Position numbers and translations under genes: made by a program
IMG/VR virus record: IMGVR_UViG_3300013101_000046
Coordinates: 1-33,425 of that record
Length of the DNA stretch: 33,425 nt
Strand: one strand, 5' to 3'
DNA from: a virus
In this document: one piece after another, positions 1-10,119 of the stretch
How positions within the stretch are numbered: position 1 is the first letter of the stretch
Layout of the letters: every line of letters begins with the position of its first letter
The notes under the pieces: generated by a model
What the model was told of the DNA's origin: nothing
Seen by the model: the letters and a program-made list of their open reading frames with translations, nothing else
Databases searched by the model: none

Positions 1-534
1 TATTTCAATATAAATAGGAAATCTATAATAAGTAAGTCTAGCATTTTCAAGTTTAAATTCATCGTTTGTAAAAATTCTAGCTTTATTTGCTATTAATGTT
101 GAAAAAGTTTCTCCCCAATGAAAATTAGGTTTCTTATGTTCGTCTCTTAATAATTGCGCTCTATTATCTTCTTCAGCCAAATAGATAAGCATTGGCCTTG
201 CATTAGGACAACACTCATCTTTAGCTTCTACATCTATTCTTTTATATTCTAAATAATTATCGGGAAGCTCATTAGTAGATTCATAAAAAATACCTCTATC
301 TGTAATAGCAAGTTTTGAATCTACAAGAAGTCTTTGTAAATCGTCAATTCTTCTTCTTGATTGTTCATCACCATCTTGAAAAATATTACTTCCACGAATC
401 TGTCTTCTAACCCACTCCACCATAGCTTTATTAAAAGATTCCACAATAATCCAGCATTCAATGTTATCAAAATCATTGGACGCTAATTTATTAAGTCTTT
501 CTTTTATTTTTAATTGTAGAGTTCGATTATTCAT
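1..534 (-). CDS. Probable head-tail connector or tail protein, truncated at window edge
   Basis: An open frame starts at an ATG at 534 and runs off the left edge with no stop, giving at least 178 residues. It begins MNNRTLQLKIKERLNKLAS and is hydrophilic and mostly helical, with no signal peptide or membrane segment. It lies 2 bases beyond the end of the small gene at 537-734 and is the last gene seen in the late block. In crAss-like phages the genes after the capsid gene encode portal-ring and tail-stabilisation proteins, so a connector role is inferred from position. I do not recognise a domain. It is a real gene with an uncertain product. Confidence 0.72.
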   Translation of the reverse strand, partial: MNNRTLQLKIKERLNKLASNDFDNIECWIIVESFNKAMVEWVRRQIRGSNIFQDGDEQSRRRIDDLQRLLVDSKLAITDRGIFYESTNELPDNYLEYKRIDVEAKDECCPNARPMLIYLAEEDNRAQLLRDEHKKPNFHWGETFSTLIANKARIFTNDEFKLENARLTYYRFPIYIEI

Positions 535-536
535 AA

Positions 537-734
537 TTAACTTTTAGAACCTTGTAATTTAGAACCTTGTACATTATGTCTATCAGTAGGTCCTTTAGGC
601 AAACCTGCATTATGAGCTTCACAAGCATCTAAACCTCTAATATTTCTAGAAGAACTAGGTTGCTCGGATAATCTTTTTTTACCTGCAGCATTCATAGTGC
701 TGTCTAATCCAAATTGATCACTTCCTTTTTTCAT
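537..734 (-). CDS. Small hydrophilic protein of the late block, unknown function
   Basis: A 65-residue polar protein rich in Ser, Gly, Lys and Asn, with no membrane segment and little hydrophobic core, so probably disordered. The C-terminus carries a short tandem repeat: QGSK occurs twice, four residues apart (VQGSKLQGSKS). It sits 10 bases after the 337-residue structural gene and 2 bases before the next, in a tightly packed same-strand series, which supports it being real. It could be a small virion component or an assembly tail peptide; I recognise no family. Confidence 0.6.
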   Translation of the reverse strand: MKKGSDQFGLDSTMNAAGKKRLSEQPSSSRNIRGLDACEAHNAGLPKGPTDRHNVQGSKLQGSKS

Positions 735-744
735 AGTATATATT

Positions 745-1758
745 TTATTTATTCCATTCAGTTTCTATTGCTAAAACTATAGCATCTGTTATATCCTCAT
801 TCATTGGATTTTTCATAAACTCAACAACATCCGCTGAATTTCTTCCTGCATTTGTTGCAGTATCCGTGTGATAAATATAACCATCTGCTTTAGGCATTAA
901 CGTTTTATAATACATCGCATCTTTAATTATTGCTCTTAATTTAAGATCTCCTACAGATTGATTAAATAAATCAATAAATGTACTTGCTGCTCTTTTTTGA
1001 ACTTTCTCAAAAGAACGTCCTTTGATATAATCATCCATTGCCTCATATAAAGCATCATGTGAAGTATTCTTTTTATATTGAGGACTGCCTGGATCAATCA
1101 CCTTAGTAATATAAAGTAATTTATTAGTGTCAGTATTATATAGTTCTTCTAATGCAACAGCCGCTTTATTTTGTAATTTTCTAAGTGTATTTTTAGTATT
1201 TACAGTTTCCTCATCTCTATCTAAATAAAATTTAGGAGGTGTTGCCATATCTCTAGCTACTGCTAAACTTTTTGCAACCATAGTAAATCCTCCAGCATCT
1301 ATAGCTCTAATTTTAATAAGATCATAAGGATCAGTTGTAGGATCTAAGAATACTGGATCAGTACCTGCTGCCAATTCCATTTTGTCCCAAAATTCACTAT
1401 TATTAGGTTTTAGTAATGTAACTAAATCCCAAAAATTCTCAGCTTCAGGATCTACAGGATTTCCTGCAAGATCTCTTTCTAATTGAGCAATTGTAATTCT
1501 AATGTCTTTTATTTTTGCATTTCTTTCATCCTCATCTTTTATCAACTTGATGTCAGGAGCAAATTCATTTAAACCTGTAAGGTATCTTTTAGTACCGTTG
1601 TTTTCAATACACGCTAATTGTTCTGTGTGTACTGCACCTTCATGTAAAGTCATTTCATACTTTTCTAATCCCATATTCTCACCACCTTCAAAATAAGGTC
1701 TGATTGAAATCTTTTTTCCTTTTCTTACACCGGGCACTTCTACTTTAGTAAAATCCAT
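745..1758 (-). CDS. Structural protein downstream of the capsid gene (crAss-like conserved type)
   Basis: A 337-residue soluble protein with an ATG start at 1758, preceded by an AAACCAACAAAT leader. It has a mixed charged N-terminal half and a helical C-terminal half, with no transmembrane segment. It is the first gene after the capsid-gene terminator, so it may be transcribed from its own promoter or by read-through. Its position after the major capsid protein and before small connector-like genes suggests a virion protein, perhaps an auxiliary capsid or ring component. No catalytic motif is visible; the exact role is unknown. Confidence 0.7.
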   Translation of the reverse strand: MDFTKVEVPGVRKGKKISIRPYFEGGENMGLEKYEMTLHEGAVHTEQLACIENNGTKRYLTGLNEFAPDIKLIKDEDERNAKIKDIRITIAQLERDLAGNPVDPEAENFWDLVTLLKPNNSEFWDKMELAAGTDPVFLDPTTDPYDLIKIRAIDAGGFTMVAKSLAVARDMATPPKFYLDRDEETVNTKNTLRKLQNKAAVALEELYNTDTNKLLYITKVIDPGSPQYKKNTSHDALYEAMDDYIKGRSFEKVQKRAASTFIDLFNQSVGDLKLRAIIKDAMYYKTLMPKADGYIYHTDTATNAGRNSADVVEFMKNPMNEDITDAIVLAIETEWNK

Positions 1759-1820
1759 AATTCTTTATTTGTTGGTTTATAATAACTGATTAATCCTCAG
1801 TAACGGATATAAATTTATAT

Positions 1821-1857
1821 AAAAAAAAGGAGAGGTACAATACCACCTCCTTTTTTT
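1821..1857 (-). terminator. Intrinsic terminator after the major capsid gene
   Basis: On the minus strand a GC-rich hairpin (GGAGGTGGTA / TACCTCTCC with one bulge and a wobble, loop TTG) is flanked by an A run and followed by eight T. It lies between the capsid gene end at 1892 and the next start at 1758, so it would cap the capsid transcript. The flanking A and T runs would also allow some termination in the opposite direction. Confidence 0.8.
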
Positions 1858-1891
1858 CTTTTCTTTTTTTGTAATTTCTAATCTTTTATAT

Positions 1892-3508
1892 TTAGAAAGA
1901 ACCTCCCGTAACAGGATTTCTCATTACAATTTTAAGAACTTTAGTTGGATCTTTAACCCAAATCGCAGGCATACATTGAGTCATCATAACTCTATATCCA
2001 TTGAATTGACCTGAAGATTGAAATCCTTGACTTCTACCCATATAATCCATAGTACCATTTTGATACCACCATTTAAGTTGATTATCCCATTCATTTTTCA
2101 ATAAATAGATATTATCATTTCCTGTATCTGTTACATCAAATATAACAAAGCTATAAGAACTTAAAGGATGACCGTCAATGATAGGATTCTCTACATCATT
2201 AGTATGTAAGTTGTCAAACGCTGGGTTTAAAACAAATTTTACATTAGCTAAGAATGGAATCACGTAAGAAGTATAAGCGAATCCAAAACCTAGATCCATA
2301 CCTTTACCTGTGATTGCTCCTATATCATCAGCTTGAATTACCAATCCAGCAGCGTTAGCTTCTCTTTTGATTGCTTCATTAACCAATTTCATTCCACCAA
2401 TTCCAGTTTGAACAATTAATTGTCTTTTTGGATCCGGACCTTTAAATTCAACTCTACCTTGATAGAAGTTATAAAGTTCAGATTTAAATAAATCTAAATT
2501 GAAATTTGATTTATTATAAATTCTTTTGAAAGAATTATCTAATTGTTTCCAAAGACCTACTGATAATCTCATGTCATCTGGCCCATCTTGACGTAATCTA
2601 CCACCATGACCCCACATTAAGTAAGTCTCAATATCATTAGCAATTTTAGATAAATGAGCAGCTTCTAATGCAGTTAAGAAAGTTCTTTTCAAATCTCCAT
2701 TATCTATTGCACGTTTGACATAATCTTTACCCATTGATTGAGCCATATCCTCTAATGAAGATACTGAAGGGTTTATGTTTTTATCAAAATTTCTCCAGAT
2801 TTCAGTAACAGGAATTGTACCATCAGCATTCATTCCTCCTTTAATCATCATGTCTGCCTTAGAAGAAATAGAATAATGAACGTGTGCTTCAGCACCACCT
2901 ACATAATTATAAAATTCTCTAAATCCAGAGTTCGTACTAATATCAGAAAATCTTTCTCCGTACTCACCTCTTGCAGAACCTTTTCTAAAAAATTTCATTC
3001 CTTCTCTAAGGAATTTATTATCTAGAAATTTTACATTATCATTATTTACTAATCTAATAGTGTAGATAAATCCATCACCCATAGGTAAGATATCATCATC
3101 AGTAATGAAAAGCTCTACTCCATTATACTTATCATAAGTAATAATATCTCCATGTCCAAACTCACGCTTGTTAATTTTGATTTTAAAAGTAGTACCATCC
3201 TGACCTTTCTTTAAATTTAAAGGTTCAATGTCTTCTATAACATAAGGAAGATCATTAGCAATAGGTGTTTGCCATTTATACTCACCACGGGCATTGTTGA
3301 CCATGATTACATTTTTTCCACCAAAAGAAGACATTTGATAAAGAGGCATCTCCACCTTCTGAGCCATAGCCCAGATATCTACAGGACCTAAGTCCATTGG
3401 ATCTGCATCTTTCAACATCCCTTGAAGGTGGTAAGAATCTACATGTGATGAAGCATCATATGTAGTATCCCTTAAGTAAATTCCATTATTTAATACTGGA
3501 GTCGCCAT
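1892..3508 (-). CDS. Major capsid protein, crAss-like
   Basis: A 538-residue protein with no signal or membrane segment, following the acidic scaffold candidate by 41 bases and ending just before a strong terminator, as expected of a highly expressed capsid gene. Length and order (terminase, portal, scaffold-like, this gene) match crAss-like capsid genes, whose products are around 500 residues with an HK97 fold. The C-terminus ends in a strand-rich stretch (IWVKDPTKVLKIVMRNPVTG). The HK97 fold is inferred, not seen. The main alternative is another abundant head protein, which is less likely given gene order. Confidence 0.82.
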   Translation of the reverse strand: MATPVLNNGIYLRDTTYDASSHVDSYHLQGMLKDADPMDLGPVDIWAMAQKVEMPLYQMSSFGGKNVIMVNNARGEYKWQTPIANDLPYVIEDIEPLNLKKGQDGTTFKIKINKREFGHGDIITYDKYNGVELFITDDDILPMGDGFIYTIRLVNNDNVKFLDNKFLREGMKFFRKGSARGEYGERFSDISTNSGFREFYNYVGGAEAHVHYSISSKADMMIKGGMNADGTIPVTEIWRNFDKNINPSVSSLEDMAQSMGKDYVKRAIDNGDLKRTFLTALEAAHLSKIANDIETYLMWGHGGRLRQDGPDDMRLSVGLWKQLDNSFKRIYNKSNFNLDLFKSELYNFYQGRVEFKGPDPKRQLIVQTGIGGMKLVNEAIKREANAAGLVIQADDIGAITGKGMDLGFGFAYTSYVIPFLANVKFVLNPAFDNLHTNDVENPIIDGHPLSSYSFVIFDVTDTGNDNIYLLKNEWDNQLKWWYQNGTMDYMGRSQGFQSSGQFNGYRVMMTQCMPAIWVKDPTKVLKIVMRNPVTGGSF

Positions 3509-3549
3509 CTTAAATTGTGTTTTTAGTTATTATTTATTTATTAAATTCT

Positions 3550-4827
3550 TTATCTATTAAAAAATCCTTTGCTTGGTTTTTTAATTGTTCTATTATGAGC
3601 ACCTTTTTGCTTTTCAGTACCTTCTGTTTCTTGTGAAGAAGTACTTCTACTAGCTTGCTCAGTTTTTAATTTTTTTACTGTATCAATCACTTGTTCTTTC
3701 TTTGCGCCTTTTGATAGTTCAGCTTTATATCCATCCGGATCAGCCAATAACCAAAGAGCCTCTGCAATTAAACCGTGATTAGGTTCCAGGAATTGATGTT
3801 TTTCTATTAAATGACCAAACATATTAGTAGGTTGACCATTAGCAGATTGATAATTAGGATTAATTAATCCTTGATATAACATCTGTTGTGTTCTTTCATC
3901 TAGTTTTAATCCGTTAAGATCTCCTGGAGAAAGTACACTGTAGATGTTTTCTGCATATTCTTGAGACATTGCCTCTTGTTTAATTCTTTTTTGCTCTTGT
4001 TCTGCAACCTTTCGTTGAACTACTTGTTCTTGCATTTTATCCAACTTAGGTTTAAATTGAAGAGCTTTTGCTTCTAGCTTTTCTAGATCTTTCCAAGATT
4101 CTATTTCTTCTTGGATTTCGCTTTCATCCCCAAATCTAGTAGCACCAAGATATTCTCTAATGATTGTTTCCTGACCTCTTTCTGTAGCAGGGTCTAAATT
4201 TTTAACAGCTTCTGCTTGAGATAATTGTTGAAATAATCCTTGAAGGTTGTTTCCTCCATCCGCTACATACTTCGCAGCATATTGCAATTCTTGAGGTAAC
4301 GATTTAAAAAATTCTTGAGGAGTTCTTTCTTGAACCTCTCTTTCTTTTTCTTGAATATTCGTTACAATTAATTCTTTAAATTCCTCTAACGTATACTCTG
4401 AAATATCCTTTTCATCATCAAATGGTAAAAGAACTTTGTCATCAATTAATGCTTTAGTAAGTTGGGCCATTCCGTTTTTATCAAGCGGGGGTCTGCCTCC
4501 TTTATCAACATCTGTATCAATTGCAGTGTCTTTAATTATTTTATTTAGATCCTCCTCATCAATTACAGGAGGCTCTATATCATCTTTTGCAGTTTCAACG
4601 TCCTCTTTAGGTTTTAAAGGATTTAATTCTTCCTTTTCCTCCTCTTTAGGTTTGTCATCTACAAAACTAACATCTACTTTTCCTGTGTCAAAGAACGATT
4701 TCTCTTTTGAGTCGTTATCTTCAGGAGCTGCTGTAATTACCGCGTCTGCCCCTGGCATTCCTAATAAGTTGTTCATTTCATCTTCTGAAATTTCGACAAC
4801 TTCCTTCTTGTTTTCTTCTGTTGACAT
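3550..4827 (-). CDS. Acidic coiled-coil protein, candidate scaffold
   Basis: A 425-residue protein. The first 120 or so residues are very rich in Glu, Asp and Lys (low complexity, probably disordered). Residues about 140-310 are helical with coiled-coil character and many Gln and Glu, and the last 40 are basic (ending KKPSKGFFNR). There is no membrane segment. It sits directly between portal and major capsid genes, the usual place for a scaffold, and an acidic, helical body with a basic C-terminus is typical of scaffolds that bind capsid protein. The role is inferred from composition and position. Confidence 0.72.
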   Translation of the reverse strand: MSTEENKKEVVEISEDEMNNLLGMPGADAVITAAPEDNDSKEKSFFDTGKVDVSFVDDKPKEEEKEELNPLKPKEDVETAKDDIEPPVIDEEDLNKIIKDTAIDTDVDKGGRPPLDKNGMAQLTKALIDDKVLLPFDDEKDISEYTLEEFKELIVTNIQEKEREVQERTPQEFFKSLPQELQYAAKYVADGGNNLQGLFQQLSQAEAVKNLDPATERGQETIIREYLGATRFGDESEIQEEIESWKDLEKLEAKALQFKPKLDKMQEQVVQRKVAEQEQKRIKQEAMSQEYAENIYSVLSPGDLNGLKLDERTQQMLYQGLINPNYQSANGQPTNMFGHLIEKHQFLEPNHGLIAEALWLLADPDGYKAELSKGAKKEQVIDTVKKLKTEQASRSTSSQETEGTEKQKGAHNRTIKKPSKGFFNR

Positions 4828-4947
4828 AATTATTTGTTGGTTTTAATGTCTATTATAATATAGCTAATTTAAAATAAATAAACCAATAATGTTTAAAAAA
4901 TTATTTTTACTTATTTCAAATTATCTGATTATATAGATATATTTGAT

Positions 4948-7698
4948 TTACTTCTTTTTCTCTTCTTTTTTATTAGGACTATCAAATCTATTTTTGTTTT
5001 CTCTAGCTATGGCTAGTTTATCTTGAGAAGATTGTCTAGAAACATTTAATTTTTCTCTTTCTAATGTCATCTTTTCTCTATGCTGATTAGTTCTATTATT
5101 TTCTTTTTCTCTTTGTAACCCAGTAGCCTCTTGATATCTTTCAGTTTCTCTAATATCTTTCATAGCATCTTTGTAATCAGATTCTTTATTTTCATTAATA
5201 TCAACCATAGATCCAAATCCTGCAGCTTTAATCTCAGCCATTAAAAGATTATTTCTTCTATCTTTTTCATTTTGCATAGCCTCAAAATCTTGCTCCATTT
5301 TCTTTTCTTTTTCTTGAGCTGCAACCATTTGATCTTGCATTTCTTGTTGAGACTGTCTATTTTTATCGGCTTCTTCTTGAGCTTTTCTTTCTGCAATTTT
5401 CATTGTCTCAGTTATCTCAGCTAAACTGTCTGCCTTAATCATATTCCCTAAATCAAATATAGATGCTCCTGCTGTATTATTAGTAATAGCCAATTGTTTT
5501 AATTTCTCAAGGGTAGCTCTATGATTTGATTTAGTACTTGCATAAACATTAACATCTCTAAGCATTAAGTCAGTACCGTTTATTTCAAAATTTACTCTTT
5601 CATGCATTGCAGTAAGGTATTGCAATCTTACAGAAGGCTTTGTAGAACTATAATGTTGCGCTAAATCAGTTCTCATTTGATGTACTCTAGGCATTAGATG
5701 ATCAGAATGACTAATAAAATATTGCTCTGTTTGAGCATATGAACCACTCATTGCTGCTCGCACTCCTTCTGCAGTTTCTTGTTCTATTTGCTGACCCATT
5801 CTTTGAGGGTTCACTCCTATATTTTCAAAAGCTTGTTGTTTAAAATAATTGCCTAATTGCACTCTAGACATTAGTCTATTAGTTTGTTCTAAATTCAATT
5901 GGGTAATATGTTGCATAGCCATTGGATTCTCCGTATTAGTTATGGTGGAATCATAAGGTAGCATGCTGAAATCCTTCATTGCAACATATGCTTTTGCTAA
6001 ATTATTTTTACCCCAATCTTCTCCCATTGAATGCTTTGGTAAACCGTTTTGATCAAATACAATAACAGTACCTAATTCATCAATTAAAATATCAGCTATC
6101 TGATTATTGACCATATTAAATCCTATCTGCCACGCTTTCATTTGATCCACACAAGATACAGATCTAGAATTTCTATCTGTAAATATTCTTCCTTCAACTG
6201 GAAGTTTACAACCATACATTGTTTTATCTCCTTTAAATTGAAATTTAATCCTACCAATAGTATTTTGATCAATACCAATATACATAGGATCAACCCCTCC
6301 TGGATTATTCATTCCCCAAAATGATGAATGATTAGGTCCTATCTTAACGCCTCCCCATACTTCATTTATCCAAATCCAATCAATATGTTCTCCAAAAACT
6401 AAATTATCTTTTGTTGTGTTTTTTAATAAATTAGTATTATAAATAGGATTAGTAGTAATTTCATAAATTTCATCTACTATCTCACTGGTAACCTCCCCTT
6501 GATCATCAATTTTAGTTAGATAACCAATCTTTCTTTGTGATTTCCAATATGTTGTAGTAACTCTTAGTAAATGATTAGAACCAAAATCTAAAAAATCTTC
6601 TGATTCTCCTAATATCCAAGAAACAATATCCCCTCCATTTTGTGAAAAATTATCATGCATTGATACAAACTGTCTATATGCTAATGATGGCATTTTAGTA
6701 TTCCAATCGTGTGATTTAGTAGCATCATAATAAGACCCATCATTCTGATATCCTTGGACTGCATATCCTGCAGATCTAACTGGATAAATAGCTTCTAAAG
6801 ATTCTTGTTGCGCTTGTGTCATCCTAGAACCGTATTTATCAATGACTTCTGCCACAGTCATCATATCAATCTTACCTACGGAATTTCCATCTGCTATATA
6901 GCGTACATCCGGGGACTTATGATAAAAAGTAAGTACTGGATTCCATAACTCAATATCATAATCATCATCATACATTTTAAAATGCCAAAATTCTCTATCC
7001 GTAACAAGAAGATCTCTAAATCCTCTTTCTTCAAGTTCGTCAATATTAAATCTTTCCATATCCGCCTCATACTGATGTTGGGCCCATTCTTCCATTATAT
7101 CAGTATAGCTTTTATTAAAAAATTCTTGTATTTGAGGTAAAGATTTAATTTCTTTATCTGCTTGTTCTTGTACTTTTGGATCTTCTAGATTAGCACCTTG
7201 TTCTTGTAATTTAGCATACATTTTCTTTTGAGCTTGTGATAGCAATGTATCTTCTATCATAGCTTTTTTACTATCAAGCATCTCATTGTAAGAAATCTCA
7301 TCTACAGATCTGTATGTAAGTTTAGAATCTCTTTTTGCAAATTCATTACATAATGTATTAATTACATTAGGTATAATTGGATAAAATTTTAATTCTAAAG
7401 CAGAGTCATCATCAGAAGTGAGTTGCTGAATGATATCATTATACTCATTATTATCTTCAACAATGTAATCAGTCTTATCAATAATACCATTGGCCAATTT
7501 ATAATTCTTAAGAAGTCTTCTGGCATTTCTTCTTAATTGTTTAAGTCCTTGCCATTCTAACCAATCCATATTCCAAGCAGCCCAATCATCATCCTTTTCA
7601 TTTCTTGGGAGAAATTGGATAGGTTGGGTTAATGTAGCCATTTTATTATAATCGGCTTTCTTCCCTTTCTTCAGATCCATTGCTGATAAAACTTCCAT
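4948..7698 (-). CDS. Portal protein, crAss-like
   Basis: A 916-residue protein, 6 bases after the terminase gene and followed by the scaffold candidate and capsid genes, the standard portal position. Crassvirales portals are unusually long for the fold, and this length fits. The first 750 or so residues are mixed alpha/beta. Residues about 790-916 are an extended Lys, Glu and Gln-rich coiled coil, consistent with the helical barrel seen in some podovirus portals, ending in SPNKKEEKKK. It would form the dodecameric channel at one capsid vertex through which terminase packs DNA. A 120-base gap separates it from the next gene. Confidence 0.86.
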   Translation of the reverse strand: MEVLSAMDLKKGKKADYNKMATLTQPIQFLPRNEKDDDWAAWNMDWLEWQGLKQLRRNARRLLKNYKLANGIIDKTDYIVEDNNEYNDIIQQLTSDDDSALELKFYPIIPNVINTLCNEFAKRDSKLTYRSVDEISYNEMLDSKKAMIEDTLLSQAQKKMYAKLQEQGANLEDPKVQEQADKEIKSLPQIQEFFNKSYTDIMEEWAQHQYEADMERFNIDELEERGFRDLLVTDREFWHFKMYDDDYDIELWNPVLTFYHKSPDVRYIADGNSVGKIDMMTVAEVIDKYGSRMTQAQQESLEAIYPVRSAGYAVQGYQNDGSYYDATKSHDWNTKMPSLAYRQFVSMHDNFSQNGGDIVSWILGESEDFLDFGSNHLLRVTTTYWKSQRKIGYLTKIDDQGEVTSEIVDEIYEITTNPIYNTNLLKNTTKDNLVFGEHIDWIWINEVWGGVKIGPNHSSFWGMNNPGGVDPMYIGIDQNTIGRIKFQFKGDKTMYGCKLPVEGRIFTDRNSRSVSCVDQMKAWQIGFNMVNNQIADILIDELGTVIVFDQNGLPKHSMGEDWGKNNLAKAYVAMKDFSMLPYDSTITNTENPMAMQHITQLNLEQTNRLMSRVQLGNYFKQQAFENIGVNPQRMGQQIEQETAEGVRAAMSGSYAQTEQYFISHSDHLMPRVHQMRTDLAQHYSSTKPSVRLQYLTAMHERVNFEINGTDLMLRDVNVYASTKSNHRATLEKLKQLAITNNTAGASIFDLGNMIKADSLAEITETMKIAERKAQEEADKNRQSQQEMQDQMVAAQEKEKKMEQDFEAMQNEKDRRNNLLMAEIKAAGFGSMVDINENKESDYKDAMKDIRETERYQEATGLQREKENNRTNQHREKMTLEREKLNVSRQSSQDKLAIARENKNRFDSPNKKEEKKK

Positions 7699-7704
7699 AC
7701 TATC

Positions 7705-9918
7705 TTATTTTAGATTTCTAAATCCCCCTCTTGGTTTTTTCATACCACCGGTATTAGTTCCTCTTGAACCAATATTCTTAAACGGACTCTTATTTAATTT
7801 AAACAAATTCTTTGACATCTCCAAGCTTTCAGGAGTTTCTTCTATTATACATTTAACACCCACATTAGAATCTTGAATAGTTAAAAATGTAACCAAAGAT
7901 GCTAATGTGACTAATCTATCTACGTTAAGACCATCATGATATACACCCATTTCTTTCATTGCCATTATATCAGGGATACGCTCTATACCATAAACAATTC
8001 TAACAAGTTCTCCTTTATCATCATACACCCTATCAATTTCTTCATTTAAAAATTCAATCAGATATGATATCATATGATCTCTAAAAAGCTTTCCTGTATT
8101 TTTCCAACCGTACTCTTGAAATACATTCATATTAGAATTTAAACTTTTTAGAAAAATCATTTGATCTTTAGGAACAAGATATTTTTGCTTTCTCACAGAT
8201 ATCATATATTGAATAAAAGAAGATATGTTATTCTCAATCAAAGTCCATGCATTATACCACTCAATAATTAATAGCAATCTTTCATGAGTTCTTGTTATAT
8301 CATCAAATCTTCCGCACCAGGCAGCAACAATCTTTCCGTGTTCTAAAAAAGTCTTCATTACTCCATTTTCATCAGCTTTTGTAATTTGAACAGCGTTTTT
8401 ATATATATAAATAGAACATAAAGAATCACTTGTTGTACTTTTTCCCTCAGATACAGGATCTATGGATCCTACATAAGTTTTCCATTCGGGATCTTTAATA
8501 GGTCTTTCCCAAACAACTAAACAACCTTCCTTATCTATTTCTTTTTTCTTAACTGGAAAATCCATTATAGGACTTTTTTTAGATTCTGAAATTAATATAT
8601 CATCCTTATCCCCTCTACTAATATTTAAATATTCATGAAAATATGTTTTATCTTCTATTCTTCTTGCTTGATTTGTTACTAGATGTAAAGGGAACTTAGA
8701 TTCTTCTCTATAATCAAAAGCTTCTTTTATATTAATGGGTTTTTGAGATATTCTTAATTGATATTTAGAAGGGTCTAGATTTTTTTTCCACTCTAATCTT
8801 TGTTCTTTAATTGCAACAAGTGCTTCTTCAACCATTGAATTTCCAAACTCATCTATATATGGAGGCATTGACCATTGTTCCGGAATAAACAAACCATGCT
8901 TACCCCAAGTTCCTTTATCATCTAATAAATTAGATTCTACAGCATAAAAACCATTATCTTCAGGATTTAAAATATATTCTTTTAAAGGTTCACATTGAGA
9001 TAAATCTCCAACAGACCCTGCAATTATAAAAATTCCTGTAGATAACATTCCTGAGTGTAACGCTGGCCTCATGAACTCATAAGTTAAATCAGCCTTTGGT
9101 GCAATACCTCCTTCCTCATGAAAGAATATTTTACACGGCCCTCCTACTCCTGCCGTAGGATCTTTTTCAAAAGTATGCCCTGTAAATGTAGATTTTAAAC
9201 CTTTTTTAAAATCTTTTCCTCCAACAGTCATTTCAATTTGTTGGGTCCAATCCATTACTTTACCTGGGTTCATAGGTCTATACCAAGCAGTATGTTCATT
9301 AAGAAAATCAGCATACTCTTGAGCCATTTTCCAAGAACCTTTTAGATTAATATAATCCTTAAGAGATGCTCCCATTTTTAATTTTGCACCTTCTTCAAAC
9401 CAAAATTGATTTATTAATTTTGCAACATGAAAATAACTACTAGCAATTTGTCTTTTCTTTAACATACTTGCATGCATGTCATGCAGTTCCGCAAGTATTT
9501 CATATAGTGCCATATGATATTGAACATCCCAAATATTGGGAAAATCATACTTTCCTTTTTCTTTATCAAAAATAGGTAGGAAATTTATCCATTGGTAGTA
9601 ATCTCTAGATACATACCAAGTATTAGATCCATTTTTATATATAACACCTTCTCTGCATTTACGCTTCTCATCATTCCAATAATTTCTATAATCTTTACTT
9701 TTAAATGGATATTTACAATAAAATTTATTTTTATTAAAGGAAGTTCCTTCTTTTTGCCAAAATGCAATGCTGTCATCAAAATCATATTTACCCGGTTCTT
9801 TAAATAAAGAAAGTAAAAAATTAATAATATCTTCTTTAGATTCAAAGATTGTATCTTTAACTCTTATTTTTTTATCATATGTAGGTATCGCTAAAGGATA
9901 ATCGGCATCTCTAAACAT
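7705..9918 (-). CDS. terL: Terminase large subunit (packaging ATPase and nuclease)
   Basis: A 737-residue protein. A Walker-A-like region is at residues 154-166 (KKRQIASSYFHVA), with no standard GK[ST]. Walker B is at 263-270 (KIFFHEEG), followed by a coupling motif IIAGSVGD near 298-305. The C-terminal RNase-H-like nuclease has Asp487 in YVGSIDPV, Glu562 in TLIENN and a later Asp-rich HDGLNVDR segment, giving the usual three-acid set. It pumps DNA into the prohead and cuts it. The start overlaps the small upstream gene by 8 bases. The degenerate Walker A is odd, but the remaining motifs make the call firm. Confidence 0.93.
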   Translation of the reverse strand: MFRDADYPLAIPTYDKKIRVKDTIFESKEDIINFLLSLFKEPGKYDFDDSIAFWQKEGTSFNKNKFYCKYPFKSKDYRNYWNDEKRKCREGVIYKNGSNTWYVSRDYYQWINFLPIFDKEKGKYDFPNIWDVQYHMALYEILAELHDMHASMLKKRQIASSYFHVAKLINQFWFEEGAKLKMGASLKDYINLKGSWKMAQEYADFLNEHTAWYRPMNPGKVMDWTQQIEMTVGGKDFKKGLKSTFTGHTFEKDPTAGVGGPCKIFFHEEGGIAPKADLTYEFMRPALHSGMLSTGIFIIAGSVGDLSQCEPLKEYILNPEDNGFYAVESNLLDDKGTWGKHGLFIPEQWSMPPYIDEFGNSMVEEALVAIKEQRLEWKKNLDPSKYQLRISQKPINIKEAFDYREESKFPLHLVTNQARRIEDKTYFHEYLNISRGDKDDILISESKKSPIMDFPVKKKEIDKEGCLVVWERPIKDPEWKTYVGSIDPVSEGKSTTSDSLCSIYIYKNAVQITKADENGVMKTFLEHGKIVAAWCGRFDDITRTHERLLLIIEWYNAWTLIENNISSFIQYMISVRKQKYLVPKDQMIFLKSLNSNMNVFQEYGWKNTGKLFRDHMISYLIEFLNEEIDRVYDDKGELVRIVYGIERIPDIMAMKEMGVYHDGLNVDRLVTLASLVTFLTIQDSNVGVKCIIEETPESLEMSKNLFKLNKSPFKNIGSRGTNTGGMKKPRGGFRNLK

Positions 9919-10108
9919 TTTTACAGGCTCTGATTTTCATTTCTTTTTCTACAGCTAACTGCAAACAATCTTCATGAGTTTTTGCAGATACGTGGTCTTC
10001 AGATTCACCATTAAAATAAGCAGGATATTCTTCTCTAGGAAAAGCATACCACTTTTCTTGATATTTGTTATAGTGAAATAACCAATTATATAATAAAGCT
10101 TCTTTCAT
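9911..10108 (-). CDS. Small protein directly upstream of terminase, unknown
   Basis: A 65-residue protein rich in Trp, Tyr and charged residues (NWLFHYNKYQEKWYAFPREEY near residues 8-28 in pattern), with no membrane segment. Its end overlaps the terminase start by 8 bases, which suggests translational coupling. The position raises the possibility of a terminase accessory factor, but the protein is short for a small subunit and has no recognisable DNA-binding motif. Similar aromatic-rich mini-proteins are common in Bacteroidota phages; this is a family impression only. Confidence 0.62.
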   Translation of the reverse strand: MKEALLYNWLFHYNKYQEKWYAFPREEYPAYFNGESEDHVSAKTHEDCLQLAVEKEMKIRACKNV

Positions 10109-10119
10109 AATTTTAATTT

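Noticed and set aside
1502-1696. Plus-strand ORF within the 337-residue gene
   Set aside because: Mirror of a real minus-strand gene; Ser/Phe-rich shadow composition typical of antisense frames. The same applies to plus-strand frames at 4436, 6142, 9592, 11304, 11602, 17384, 17864, 19562, 20711, 22318, 24460, 24947, 25089 and 25620.
9585-9845. Minus-strand ORF overlapping the terminase gene
   Set aside because: Same-strand alternative frame inside a clear terminase gene; Lys/Ile-rich by composition only.
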